This document shows, in pieces, positions 31,745 to 45,100 of a DNA stretch of 64,000 bases. The position numbers and the translations under genes are program-made. Location: assembly GCF_000972845.2 (NCBI RefSeq), contig NC_040028.1, positions 21,033,582 through 21,097,581 on the forward strand, written 5' to 3'. The stretch comes from Larimichthys crocea. Lineage: Eukaryota > Chordata > Actinopteri > Sciaenidae. Below the pieces are notes generated by a model. That model was not told where the DNA came from. It did no database searches and worked only from the letters and a program-made list of their open reading frames with translations. How positions within the stretch are numbered: the first letter of the stretch is position 1; each line of letters starts with the position of its first letter.

Positions 31745-32110
31745 TTTGTCCATCCATCATTTTCTTTCACTTATCTGGGGTCGGGTCACGGTGTCAGCAG
31801 CCTCCTGGAGGATCCCGAGGTGTTCCCGGGATAGATGGACTATGTAGTCCCTCCAGCAGGTTCTAGGTTTGCCCTGGGGTCTCCTCCAAGTACAGACGTG
31901 CCCTGAACACCTCCACAAGAAGGCGCCCAGCGCCCAGTGAAGGAGCAGCAGCTCTGAGCTCCCTCTGGGTGTCCGAGCTCCTCAGCCCGTCTCTAAGGCT
32001 GAGCCTGGTGGAGGAAGCTCATTTTGGCCTCTTGGATCTGCGATCTCATTCTTTCAGTGATTATCCAAAGCTCATAACCATGGGTGAGAGTTGGAACGTA
32101 GATGGACTGG
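31745..32110. mobile_element. LINE-derived dispersed repeat fragment
   Basis: CCATCCATCATTTTCTTTCA, GGGGTCGGGTCACGG, GATCCCGAGGTGTTCCCGGG and CTGGAAGACCGAGAGCTCAT form a familiar fish repeat associated with non-LTR retrotransposons. Family assigned from general recognition only. Confidence 0.6.
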
Positions 32111-32679
32111 AAGACCGAGAGCTCATGTAAAAACTAAGTTTGGATGCTCTTATGTCCAAATAGCCCGAAATGTTAGATGAACAGATATCTGTAAGACGAT
32201 GCAGTATGAGATATGAGCCTCACACTCCACCACAAACTGCTGTTCCTCCGAACATTCATAATGTCTCGGTCCATGACAGTGAGGCAGCGAGCACATCACA
32301 GGACCCTGACACTCATCCTGAATTCAGCCATCATTAGTTTATTCCATCTACACCTGAGCTTTTCCTGTCACATGTCAAAGTGTCCTCAGCATGCCGAGGC
32401 CATCGCTCCCTCCTGCAGTCAGAGGTGACGGCAATTAAAGTCTGCAGAGTTGTGAATTAGGTCTACTGGGAACAGAGGAATGAAATACACCAGGCTTTGG
32501 ATTTACAATGCCGCCTTAAGCCCTGACGTTGCCTGGTTGAGCACCATTAGTGTCTGACTGCAGGAGGGTGTGAAGGCCTTTCCTCATAGAAGACATGTTG
32601 ACGCGTCGCAGCGGGAAATCAAATTTAATTCAGCGGCTTCACTGAGAGGAGGACAGAGCTCCACCTTTAATCATAAGGC

Positions 32680-32760
32680 TGTGCCGTTATACTGAATATC
32701 AGCACGCTGTGACAAGAGAAGCCGTGCTGATATTTAGTACAACACTCCTTCTATTGCTTT
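32680..32760. repeat. Hairpin-type dispersed repeat, copy 1
   Basis: GTTATACTGAATATCAGCAC is followed by an inverted counterpart GTGCTGATATTTAGTACAAC, making a stem of about 18 bp. A related copy lies at 52012-52085. Confidence 0.6.
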
Positions 32761-32843
32761 GTTTTATTGGAGATAACTGAAGAGTAATTATTTACACAGG
32801 GTGAGAGTAAAGTTAAATTCAAAAATTAAAAAAATCCATTTTA

Positions 32844-32898
32844 GTGTGTGTCTGTGTGTGTTTGTGTGTGTTTGTGTGTGTCTGTGTGTGTTTGTGTG
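32844..32898 (+). repeat. TGTGTGTx microsatellite
   Basis: GTGTGTGT blocks separated by TT or TC. Confidence 0.9.
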
Positions 32899-33318
32899 GG
32901 CTGCTGATCTTGTTACGTGATGTTTACTTACTCTATAGTTCATATTTGATGATAATAAAACACAATGATGCGTTGCTTCATGGCTACAGATCACTGGGGA
33001 CTCGATTTATTGAACGTGAATTAAAATTTTATATCATATTTCTTCAGGGCAGACATGTTGAACCCCCAAGATAACAGCACAAATACTACACGCCCAGAAT
33101 GAGTCACAGAGAATGTCTTTACCCATGGAGGTGTTATTGTCAGCATGTTCTAGTCTGGAGACACAGATGTCTGTTTACGCCGATTGGACCGTCAACAACA
33201 AGCTATCTATTATGTCTATGAAGGCAGCAACAGGTCTCTGTGACCCTGGACACCACAGTGTTGAGATAGACTGGCACCTACTGTTCCCAACCAAAGACAA
33301 ACTACTAATACTGCTGAG

Positions 33319-33381
33319 GACCTCAAGGCCCACACGGGACCTCAAGGCCCACACGGGACCTCGAGGCCCACACGGGACCTC
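33319..33381 (+). repeat. 19-bp tandem repeat, about three copies
   Basis: Unit GACCTCAAGGCCCACACGG, third copy with TCGAGG. Confidence 0.9.
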
Positions 33382-34235
33382 GTGTAACCGAACACAAAGT
33401 GTTTATGCTCATATGAGGCAGGATAACGATCACAGTCATTTATGTTATTGTATTGTCTATATGCTCTACATCATCTGACAGAGCTGATATATACAGAGCT
33501 GAACTTTTCACAGTCTCCGCTAAATATTAAAGACAAGTCAAAGCTGATGTTTCATGTTTCTGTCCTGACAAAAAGTCGTGTTTTCAGTATTGACGTTGAT
33601 CTGACTTCATGATGTAAACATTGATCAGGAGTGAAGCACTAACTGTGCTTAGCTCAGTCAGCCGTGTAGCTAACTGGACTGACTCAGCCCGAGATGCCAG
33701 GATCCAAACCCGGCAAGAAAACCACCTGACAGGCTGCTGTGTTCACTGTTAGACTGGCATGTACACAATTAAATCTAAAGGCTCTGGGAAAATGCTTCAT
33801 TACCTCCACTGCATGCTCCCGTCTAAACCCAATAATTATAACGTCAGTTCACGGATATTTTAATTGAAGCGGTACCACATGTCAAACTGAGGCAGCAGGA
33901 GGACGTCGGGGGGGCTGAGGCGTCCGACAGCGCTGACTGGAGTGAATACGTTCTCACTATCACAGCAGCAAGACTGAGAACTGTCAGGTTATAAAGGTCA
34001 GCGTGCATCAGCGAGTGAATGTGATCAGTTATCTAGTTTATAAATGATAACAGATGGTGAGGCCTGAATGGGAGACAGATGAAAATGCTCTGTCAATCAG
34101 TTCATGCATTGTGATGCTCTACTGTAATTGCTGGTTTTAATACAACCTGCTCATCTGAGAACCTGCATGTTACATGAACGGGTTTATTCATTCTCGCAAA
34201 TGAAAAACTGAAGGCAGGGAGTTGGTTGTGATTCA

Positions 34236-34506
34236 GTGGAGATCAGGTGCAGTCTTGCGAGCCCAAAAGTCTGACACGACATTGACAATATGCTCGATGC
34301 TGATGCCGAAGATGTCGAGGAGCTCTTGGGTCGCTGCCAGCTGGGCTCCTTGCACATTTCTGACAGCGCTGCTTCACCAACACCACCCTCCTTGAAGTGC
34401 TCCTCCATAGCGATGATCTGTCACGCTGTGGGTAGAGGCATTGATGGCGAATGAGTCAGTCACACGGATGTTCTTGCCTTCACTTGCCAGCAGTGACAGC
34501 ATCTCA
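34236..34506 (-). pseudogene. Transketolase retro-pseudogene fragment
   Basis: On the minus strand three frames in succession match the C-terminal domain of transketolase. Frame one has SEGKNIRVTDSFAIN (family: EGKNIRVIDPFTIKP). The next has IAMEEHFKEGGVGEAALSEM, equivalent to the conserved VEDHYxEGGIGEAV. The third has TQELLDIFGISIEHIVNVV, equivalent to the PxELLxxFGIDxxxI ending. At least two frameshifts interrupt it and no introns separate pieces that belong to the C-terminal coding exons, so it looks like a decayed processed copy. The parent enzyme transfers two-carbon units in the pentose phosphate pathway. Assignment is from family memory without alignment. Confidence 0.65.
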
Positions 34507-34784
34507 TCTCCAACACCAGGTTGGGACATTGTGTCACAATGACACCTCTGATATGAAGGACTGTACGACACGTACAGATACCTCTATTAAAAGAAATCTG
34601 TGCAGAGGTGCTGCTGTAATGCATGCACTGACAGCAAAAATGAAGAAATGTGACTTCTATTTCTGTGGCTGTCTGTTCAAGCACTCAAACAAAGCTAAAC
34701 ATCAGGCTTCAAGCTGTGTACTTTGGCCATTTGTATGTGTAAAAGTCACCACAAGCGAGTCAGTGAGAGCCGCTGAAGTCACTC

Positions 34785-35185
34785 TGTATATTAATGGTTA
34801 TTATAGGAAGAAATTTCCAGCAACCCACATTGCTGTAACAAACGACAGTAATGTGGTACTAGGTAGTAGTCGGTTCAAATATCAGTGGAAAAGTCACTGC
34901 TACTCGGTCAGTCCTCCGTGCCGACTCTTCAGCGAACCACCCCCAGAAAACAGCCTCGGTCTGGGCAGTGAGAGCCGGATGAGTCCCTCTGTTTACTGAT
35001 GATGATGATGTGATGATGAGCTCACAATGTCTTCGTCTCTTTCCACTCTGCACGGTGGGTCAGGATCTCCCTCAGAACACAATCTGACAGCTTCTGAAAA
35101 CCCGGGGACGCTCTGTGGGTGTTTACAGAGGAAACCAGGTGGAAACCCACCAAAATAAAATCACAGACATCAACATGATGGAATA
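34785..35185 (+). repeat. Dispersed repeat family, copy 3 (longest)
   Basis: Contains CCAGCAACCCACATTGCTGT, GTGCCGACTCTTCAGCGAAC, CTCGGTCTGGGCAGTGAGAG, GAGTCCCTCTGTTTACTGAT, GAACACAATCTGACAG and GGAAACCAGGTGGAAACCCA. It gives the fullest view of this family. Confidence 0.65.
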
Positions 35186-36289
35186 AAGATTGAAAGAAGA
35201 GGAAAAACATCAGCAGGAGCCCAAACATTTAAAGGATCATATAAATCATGTGGTGCAGATTCATCCAGTATGTCCACTGATATATTCAGTAATTCCCTTG
35301 AATACTGGGATGCTCTGAGCGCTCTGACGGTTGCAGAGCTGTGGAGCTCATTGGTCATTGTCAAGTGTTGGATCGTGGAGAAATTGCCTGACTTTCGAGG
35401 TTAACGACATTCAGTGCATAAAAATGTTCTGATTTATGAGGAACTTCCTGCTGGCCTGTCAGGTTCCAAGACAATACATAGTGCTACTTAGTGTCAATCA
35501 GACTGAATGACGTCGGAAGCAGCATGATCCCTGCCAACAAAGACAAACACAGCAGCAGGCTCAATAAATTAAATATTAATAATAATCTGAGCCTTCGCCT
35601 TTTGTCTTTGTTCCCATTCATCTCCGAATCTTTTGTTTCTTTCTAGCTGCTGATCAGCTGGGTTTCCTCCAAAGAACGGTGCACTGCTGGTCTTCACAGT
35701 CACAAACAGAAGCACAGAAAAGCCTTGAATGAATACATCTATGAACAGATGTGATGTCTCCAGTTGTGATATAAAAGGTTAGTTCACAAAGAGAACCTGA
35801 ACGTAGACGAGCAGGTTGAGTGAAGAAAAGGTAGAAAAAGTCCAACGATAAAAAAATACAGAACTGAGATTCACTATGAGCAGAGATCTAATTAACTAAA
35901 TGAAGACAGACGACACAGAAATCAAGTGGGAAAAAGACAAAGACAGGAAGTAAAGTAACAGAAGACACTCAAGGAAAGACAGGACATTTGGACAATCCGT
36001 CAACAGAGGAGACGCCACCACCCACCGACAATGCCGTCCGTCCATACTGGACCTTGTCATTTCATGGATTTACAACCAAGTCCAGTCCAGTTGTCCCAGG
36101 TTTACCTCTTCTCTGAGACAAAACTAGGACCATAACTGACGCTAGCAGCATCTACACTGTTCCCACTGACTGATCTGAACCACTGCAGTTCAGATGGAGA
36201 TGACTCCAGCTGCCTTGCGAGGTTAGAAAGATCACACTGCTGCTAGATACAGGTTTTATATAAATACACTTTGGATCAGACTCAGTGGT
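35186..36289. other. Non-coding stretch
   Basis: No exon or recognised repeat; part of the long intergenic region before the small membrane-protein gene. Confidence 0.4.
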
Positions 36290-36350
36290 AGTGGATTAGT
36301 TGGCTCTCATAGCAACAAGGTTCTGGGTTCAAACCCGGTCGGCTGGGACC
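36290..36350 (+). mobile_element. tRNA-related SINE fragment
   Basis: GTGGATTAGTTGGCTCTCAT resembles a box A region and GGTTCAAACCC a box B, with spacing like that of tRNA-derived fish SINEs. The rest of the element is missing. Confidence 0.5.
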
Positions 36351-39107
36351 TTTGTGTTTAGCATCTAACCATACATATAAGTGAACAGTAAGTGGTGTTG
36401 ATCTGTGAACACTGAGGATAATTATGCTTCCTCCAGCAGAAATCCTGTGTTAATGGATTTTGTGTAACCTAATGAAGTGGCTCAGAGAGAGGCTGCAGAG
36501 CTGGCAGGAACGAAACAAACGTCTTAGGTTGTTTTCACAACGTCTCACAGAATTATCACGGACAGCAAAGTCATTCTACGATCAGTGTTGGAGCAGCACG
36601 AGGCCACGCAGTGCTGTGTGTGAACCCATCAGGTGCGTGGTCGAGGACTAATCTTCTGGAAGGGTCTGCACACATCTGCACACATGGCAGGCAGGGGTCC
36701 CGATCCTTTTGTAAGTCCTCAAAGCTTATTCAGAGCCATGCAGACATTATCTCAGCACTGCTGCTTTTCCTTTTGTAGTCTGTAATGAAGTCTGTACTCC
36801 ATGTTGTCCCTGTGTTGTTTCTTAGGACTCTACACAATGTGTTGTGATATATAGATCAACATCTACCTTCTAATGAACCTCTGAACCAGCAGTGAGCAGT
36901 ATTCTGAATGCAGTAGGTGGTTTTCTACTAGTTAGCAATCTGTCCATCATAAAGTCTGTAAATCACCTCGGCAGTGTGACGGTAAATCACAGAGAGTTGA
37001 CGCTGAGCAGTCGGAGGACATCAGAGGGAAAAGCAGTGAATAAAATCTGATCCAGTTTCAAATGAGTTACACGCCCGAGTGCAGGATGAGTCATCAACTT
37101 TTTATGGTTTATCAGGAAATGACAAACTCTAGAAAACCATGAAGAACACCTGAAAACACTGAAAACACTGAAAGCATGACTTTGTATCAGAGGAGGACAA
37201 TGGTTGTGAAAAGTGTGGGTTGTTCGAGAGCGTTTGAGAACCAAATAAACAAAGATAATAAATGAATTTTCTGTCACCCTCCACCTGCCTGGTATTAATT
37301 CACAAAACAACATGGCAACCAGAGCTTTGTACAGACGACAGAGTCGAGCACAGGACAAAGTACGAGACACACATTCACAATTAACGTTCAATAAATACTT
37401 ATACTTATTATAATACCGGCTCCGGGGGTCAAACCAACATTTCTGTAAACTTAACGTCAGACGTCCAGCGCTAACACGTGGACATCCAACAACACTGTAA
37501 AAAAAAAAAAAAAAATCAAAAGAAAGAGAAAAATTGTTCATCAGTCAAGTCTTGGAAACTGCAGGTTCCCACAGCACCTAAAGGCACCACAGCAAAGTTT
37601 CTCCACCAGATGAAACAAACGTCTTTAACACTGATGTGTCAGGACAGAAGAGGTGAAAAAAACTGTGACACGTTTCTGTGTCTATGAAAAGAGGTTTGTT
37701 CATAAAACCGTAACTTTAAAACACGACCGGGCCTTTATTTGAGACAGGCTTTTATTACGTCTCAAAACTCAGTGCTCACATGTCGTCTTGATAAATGTGA
37801 TATAAAGTATATTTCCACAGCATAGGGAGGCTTTTAATGTGAAAAAACATGTAGAGTCTGTCTCTCTGCTCAGGGTGGCCTCAGCGTGTCATCGAGCCAC
37901 CCTTTAAGGGCCGCCCACAAAATCCTGAGACTGAAAAACAGTTTGAACCTCTAACTCCACATTTCAGTGATATATCGTATCATATATATATATAAGTCTT
38001 TTCATTGTTTTCAGCGACTATTTTACAACATATTGAATGTGTTTTGAAAGAAGTCTCAGAATTGCCTTTACATAGACTTTAAGTCTTTTGTGTTTTTTGT
38101 TTCTTCTTTATGTTTGGAACAGGAGGGTGAGGCAAGTGGTCTTCAGTTGGTTGCAATCTGTAATTTCACCATTAGATGCCACTAAATCCTGCACAGCTGA
38201 GCCCCCAATTGTCACAAACCAGCTCAAAGCACATGACACATGACTTTCACAAGCTCGGCCGAGGCCACCACATTTGGTGAACATCAAACTGAATTTGTCG
38301 AGACAGCAGTTAAACATGGAGGAACATTGTGCTGGATTTATGATGTGAGGGATTACAATACAGGTAATCTCACCTCTCACCTCTCCTCAGTATTTTCACA
38401 CAACCTTTGGTCATTATGTGAGAATATGTGATGAACTGGGACTGCTCGTTTGGCTGGTTCAAGACCCGTCAGCTGGGTTTTGTAATGGAGTCTTGCAGCT
38501 CCTGAGGTTTGCCCGAGCCTGTTAAATCATCGCTCCGTGCTCCTGACCTTGTCTGAGACATCCTGATTGTTACCAAACAGGCTGGATCTGTTCATCAGGC
38601 TAAACAAGCCAAATTGTCCCGCATCTGGCCTCCCGGTCACGTTGATTTGACCCTGCAATGAATTGCTGTCGAGCACACAGAGATGGCTTGTAGACAGGTT
38701 AACGCAGGTCTGGACTATTTGTGGTCCCTGCAGTGTAAGGCTGACTGAGCCCTCGATTCATTGGGTTGCAGATAAATCCTGATTGTTCAAGCTTCAGAGA
38801 ACCACAAAAATCAATTTTGTGGAAGAAAGGATGTTACAGATGAGTTTCACCAGAACAACAGTGATGACCTCATTTGACCAACAAACAAACAAACAGCATC
38901 TGATTAGGCTTCTCTGTGACTTTGTGTTCAGGAGTGTTGCAAATCCACAGCAGCCAGAAACAGAGCTGCTTACTGACAGATCGATTCCAGTTAGCATCCC
39001 TGGGTCGTTGTTTGACATGTTCAGAGTCACACCGATCCGATGGAAAGCATCGTTCATCGCGAGCTGAATCCACTCTGTGAGTTTCCCCTTTCAGCCTCTC
39101 CACCTCG
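36351..39107. other. 3' flank of the small membrane-protein gene, no other gene
   Basis: Contains a reversed piece of the 0.8-kb repeat near 36960-37030, an A18 run at 37498-37515 and otherwise unassigned sequence. The longest minus-strand open frame (184 codons, 36987-37541) overlaps that repeat and has no recognisable domain. The minus-strand 3'UTR should lie just below 39108. Confidence 0.45.
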
Positions 39108-42100
39108 CTACACTTGCTCCTCGACCTTGTTGGGGTCCACGTCCACGGTCGGGGCCACCTGCATGGGCTTGCAGCAGCCGCCGCAGACATACTTGAGGAA
39201 GCAGAGGTAGGCGCTGCCAGACACGATGACCGTGATGATGATGATGATGGTGGCGCCGAAAGCTGGCGCCACAGTGTCTTCCAGGACCGACTTGAGGCCG
39301 CCCAGGCTGACCCCACCAGACCCTTTGATTAGTAAGTTCTCGTCGGGCTCGCTGGTGGCTTGACCTGAAGCAGAAAGAGGAGATCAAAGGTCAGAGGTCA
39401 AGCTGTTGTTGCCAGCAGTGCTGTTGTTATGGATACAGTGTACAAACGTCTAAGAGCTGAATGAGTTCACTTTAGATGCCTAGTACTACCCTTACAACAC
39501 AAACACAATCTCCTTGGTTGGGTGGTAAATAATCATTTTGATACATGATCAGAGGGTCTCAATACATTGGGAAACCAGTGGGCCTACATTTGTTATGAAA
39601 AACTCTAATGTGCAGTAGAAGAATTAAAAAACACTTGACCGATGTCACATTAAAGTAAAATATTACACCACTTATGAAAAGATCAAACCTAGGGGCACTA
39701 GCAGAGAGTTTGCAGCCCTGATCTTCCATAATCAAAACTGCCGCTCCCTTTCAATCTCTCTCATTCACTGTTAATGTCGCTTGACCACTGTTGGCTCTCT
39801 CAAACCGGAAACAAACCAAAGGAAACTTCTTCATGTCTCTACTTTGCAGCACAGACTGTCAGTCAGACTCCAACTAGAAACTAAAATAGAAAGAACACAG
39901 CAGGTCGAGTCCATGAATCCACCTGGATGAGGCTCAGTTTCAGAGACAGTTCAGGCTCACTGTGGAGATATTTGACAGGTCTGATCATCGCAACATGTCG
40001 TCAGTTTGTGTTTCTCTAAAAAGTTATTTATGCATCTTTTTCTGCCACCATCTGTTGCCCGCACCACGCAGCATCCCTGTGAACAGGAACAGAAAAACCT
40101 GAAGCCAGAATCAGTGCGACGTGATTATGCTTCTTTGTCCGAGGCAAAATCCTGGCAGCAGATTTGTGGGCTGGAGACAAGAGAAGCCAGAAATCAAAGA
40201 ATTACAGCAATCAAGCTGATGAGTTATGAAGGAGTGTTTCTGATAAAAGCAGGACTGAACCATTGATTTGTTTCTGTAACAAAGCTTCTGCAAAGCTGAG
40301 TTATTGAATGGGACAGGGAACCAAAAGTGTTATTGATATTTGATATTTGATTATTTGATCTTGCTATGACCAACATGTCTCATCAGCATTTAGCTGCAGA
40401 GAAGTTTGCAGGCAGTTTAGGCAGATTTCTATCTTAGATAGATCTGAGTATTGAATGCGTAAAAATGATGAAACGTGTTTGAGTCCTTTTTATGTTTTCT
40501 TTAAACATTTTAAAAACTGTGCTGGAGTTTGTTGAAGCCTGCAGCATATTCAAAGAATGAGAATTCTCCTCTGGTCTCCTGTTTTTGGATGTTCTGCTGC
40601 AGAGTGGGGTGACATTGATTTGTTTGGCATGAATAAACATCATAAATTAATATATTCATTTACAAGAATTACTTCAGCTTTAAATTCAATGGAAGAACAA
40701 TAGTTTCTCAAAGGGTCACAGCTTAGATAGATCAGAGTATCGTCTGTGTAAAAATGGAAACTGATATTATGTCTATGAATAAAGTCATAAAAAGATAAAA
40801 CTAATAAAAGACTATCATGAGGTGTCACTGCTCTGTATGTCGGACAGAAGCAGCAGTCAATAAACACAATCCTATAAAGGCTCAGCAGCTTTTGAATTAG
40901 TCCCAGAAAGATTAAAAATAAATCTGACGGTGGCAACAAGTTGAGCAATATTTTTCTGAAACTTGTCCAGACTTTTTATTCTCATTATAATTTGAAATGT
41001 CAGTCTGAGTGTATCTGAACAGCACAGCACTGATGTGTACATTTCAGCTCCCATGGTGACAGCGTCATTTCTGCAGAGCTGGAGGGTGAAACAATGAGCT
41101 AATTTAGGTCACACTGTGCACACATCGATATTTCTTTCATGTGCAACCAATTACTACCTGTGATGGTCTCCACTGAGCACCAAATGACTCACCTGAAGAT
41201 GAAAGTCCTTTTTCTTTGAAACATTTAAAGAGGTGTTCTGGAGGTAGCTGAAAGCCTGTGGTGTATTTAAAGAATAAGGAATGAAGAATTCCCCTCTGGT
41301 TTCATGTTTCTGGATGTTCTGCTGCAGACAACGTGCTGCGTGGAGCAACATTGATTGGAGCATGGAGCAAATGTACAATTTAGATTTCATATAAATTCAT
41401 ATATTCATTTATTTTATTTTTTTTAAAGGGATAGCTGAAATAAAATTTTAATTCAAAGGAAAAACAGAATAGTTTATCAAAAGATTCTCCAGACGTCTTT
41501 GTTCATGCCACAGTGGGCTTTGTCCTGCAGGAGGTTTCTGACTCAGCGTCAGTGCAGCAAACCTTTGATTGATTGCACTGTGTAATCAACCGACAACTTG
41601 AAAGAAGCCGGCTCAGTGATACGTCCAGTACAGAACCATGCACTGAAAGGAAACGGCTCAAACCGTCACCAATTAGTGTTAGTTTGATCGGAACTACAAA
41701 GAGCTCAAAGCTGAGCTCAGCGGTTATACCGACTACATGTTGTCGCTCATTACCGACAGGCATGAGTGGAGGAAAGCAACACAGTGAAGACTTTAAGACA
41801 CCGACTTACTGACTGAAGCAACGTTTCCTACCATGAAATCAATTTAAACCGTGTTTTCCACTATATGTCCTCCACCTCAACTCTCTTTTCATTTAGAGTT
41901 TCCTGATGGACAGTGAAGTAAACTGCTGACAACTGTAGCTGCTGTTAGCTCATGTTAGCTCAGGCGTTTTAAACCACCAAGGTTTTTAGGCCCAGGGAGT
42001 GGGGGAAGCCAGTGTCATGCCAGAACCAGAGCTGGGCAAGAGAGCAATGAACCAGGGCTCAGCAGCTTCTATGGACATGATGGCAGAGGAGCAGAGAGTG

Positions 42101-45100
42101 AAGAGGACGCTGACGAAAACATTTTATGGAGGAAATGTTTTCTGGTTTTCCCTCTGATGTCCTCCGGCTGCTCCGCCTCAACTCTCTGTGATTTACAGAG
42201 TTTATGATGGACAGTGAAGTAAACTGCTGACAGCTGTAGCTGCTAGTATAGCTCGTTCGTCAGCTTGGCGGAGGCTCAGAGCGACGGGTACCCTGTTCTG
42301 AGCTCAACCGCCCAAAGCTGACGAACTGGAGTTGTTTGTACCAAACAGGCGTATGGACACCAGGAAAGAGAGGAGTAACCAGGCTAAGCCGCTCTACTCA
42401 TGATGGCAGAGGAGAAGAGAGTGAAAGAGGACGCTGACGGGAAGCTAAGAAGAGAAAGGAGAAGTGAGCGAGCAAGAGCCGCCGACAGAGTAAATGTGGG
42501 ACGACTTTTAGTGGTTGGTGAGTGGTGAAATAAAAGGCTGAAGACAGACGCCGAGCGGGGCTGACTGCTGCTGGACTAGGCAGTGAGATCAGCTGCTGCA
42601 GGTTCTGTTTGGTTCTGGTTCTGGGGCTGCTGCGCGGACTAGTCAGTGATCAGCTGCTGCTGTCTGACATAAACAGACACATTAACGAGGAGAAATCAAA
42701 TCAAAAAAGACACAAAATACATTTCACACACGGTTCTGCAAATTCCTGAGACGTTATTTTAAATTATTAATACTGTGTAAGCCTTCAGACGAGCAGTGCG
42801 CTTAATGAAAGAAAGGCAGCGGTCCCTGCACTCCCAGCGTTGACGCAGACGTCATCTTTATGGGTATTTACATTCTGAATATATATCTAGATAATGACAT
42901 CTGATCCACGGCCGTCGCATGTACGCCTGATATTAATAAGACTTTCTTATTTTTCTCTTTCCTGTGATTGACATGCAAATTAGTTCAGCAGGGCTGGCAG
43001 ACTCGTTAATGATACCACGTTATGTTCAAGTGCGAAGGAGACCGCCGTTGGACCGGGTCTGGCTAAAACCTGGACGTAGTCCGTGACCGTGCTCCCACCG
43101 CAGACGTGCTAAAACTGAGCAGTATCTCCGTGACGTCCCCGCAGACTGTCTAAAACCTGGACGTAGTCTCCGTGACGTCCCCGCAGACTGTCTACAAACC
43201 TGAACGTCGGTCTCCGTGACGTCCCCAGACTGTCTAAAACCTGGACGTGTCTCCGTGACGTCCCCGCCAGACTGTCTAAAACCTGGAGGCGTTCGCCGTG
43301 ACGTCCCGCAGACTGTCTAAAACCTGGACGTAGCTCTGTGACGTCCCCGCAGACTGTCTAAAACCTGGACGTAGTCTCCGTGACGTCCCCGCAGACTGTC
43401 TAAAACCTGGACGTAGTCTCTGTGACGTCCCCGCAGACTGTCTAAAACCTGGACCTAGTCACTTCCTGACTTACTTCTGGATCCAGCCTCAAGTGGACGT
43501 TTGAGGAACTGCAGTTTTTGGCACTTCCTGTGTCGGCTTGACTTGTCATTAAGTCAATATCAGGTGTCGCCAATTCTCAGAGAATTTATAAAAAAGTGTT
43601 TCCATCAACATTTTTCTGAACATTTGTAATATGTCCTTCAAAAAGCTTCAAAATATGTCGATGAAAACTCAACTACTGTCTCCCAAAGACCAACATCATG
43701 TCCTCAAATGTCTTGTTTTGTCCACAACTGAATATCTTTCAGTTGTGGACAGTATATTCATATTTTAGACGCTGAAGTCAGATTTTTTTTCTTAAAAACG
43801 ATGAATCGATTATCAAAATAGTTGCAGATTAATGTAATAGTTGATGGAGTGGACGCTGCAGTTCTACCTATGAGTTATAATCTCCTAAATTTAATTTTTA
43901 AAAGTCAGCTTTAAACTGTTCAGCGTCTAACGCAACAGGAGGAAATCATCTTGATATTCTGCAGACTGTCATCAGTCCGGACTCGTCTGAAGCGACTCTG
44001 CCCTCCAGCCTCTGTCACGGTTTCTTCTGTTTGTTTTTCCAGTGACACGAGCTCATTAAATCTATTCAGGGAGGAAGTTTGACTTATCAGCGAATGAGCT
44101 CGCATTAGTGAAAACACATCAACCAGAGCGCCAACACTCAGAGCGGCCCGGGCGTCATTACTTCCACCTGGAGCCGCCAATTATGCACAAACCAGTTTCA
44201 TCGTTCATTCAGCCTAAAACTCCGTCACATGTTGGCGCACCATCAGCCAATAGTTTTCCCTCATTTGATTAATGATTCAGAGAAACAGCAGGCACACGTT
44301 TGCAGCATATCAGCGAGAATAATGAACACTGTGTTTGACGCAAAGTGACACATTCAAGCATGCTGATTAGCACGCCCACACACAAAGTGTGAGGAAACTA
44401 GGCAGCGTGGACGACGATGCATCCATATGGAGCTCTGACATCACCAGCTCTTTATGCAATCACAATTTATTCTTCAGCCGAGTGAAGGCTTTCATTAGTG
44501 CAGATCTGCATGGCATGATTCGTCTGGAGTGTGGCAGGGTACTCTTGAAGCTCAATTTCCTGTCACTACTCCAGTAGATAAACATAGTGGTGGGTGTGGG
44601 GGGTTGAACCAACGTGTCCTCGTGAAGGAATAGTTTGGGAAATCTGCTCACATGTACAGCGTCACAGATGATACTGCAAGAGCTCACCCTCACACTGACC
44701 GCCTGTTTGTTTCTGGACTGATTTTAAAATCTTCTTCGCCTGGTTCCACATTACTTTAGACCTTTGAATGCTCCATGAACCTGTTTGTATTTTGAAGCCA
44801 TCGGGCTGGGGTCCAGAGTCCAGGCTGAAGAAGATAGCCTGCTTCACTGTGTCTCTGAAGAGTTAAATGTGTCAAACCTGATGGATTCATGCTGCAGCTA
44901 CAACAACAAAAAGGCTCATCACATGTGGGGGGTTTCACGTCAGAACTATCTTTCTCCAACAAATCGTCTCATTTTGACTCGTCTGTGAGAACAAAACAAA
45001 GAGGAGACATAAATAGATCCATGCACAGCAGTTGTCACACTGGCCGAGCTGGTTAACAAACATGGTTTGTCGTTGTAAATGGATTGGAAATCTTATTATG

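Noticed and set aside
34451..34999. 182-codon plus-strand ORF
   Set aside because: Antisense to the transketolase remnant and then runs into a dispersed repeat.
36987..37541. 184-codon minus-strand ORF
   Set aside because: Covers part of a dispersed repeat and an oligo-T stretch; no domain, no splice context.
43920..44180. 86-codon minus-strand ORF starting MAAPGG
   Set aside because: Plausible-looking start but no domain, no CpG island and no splice partner.
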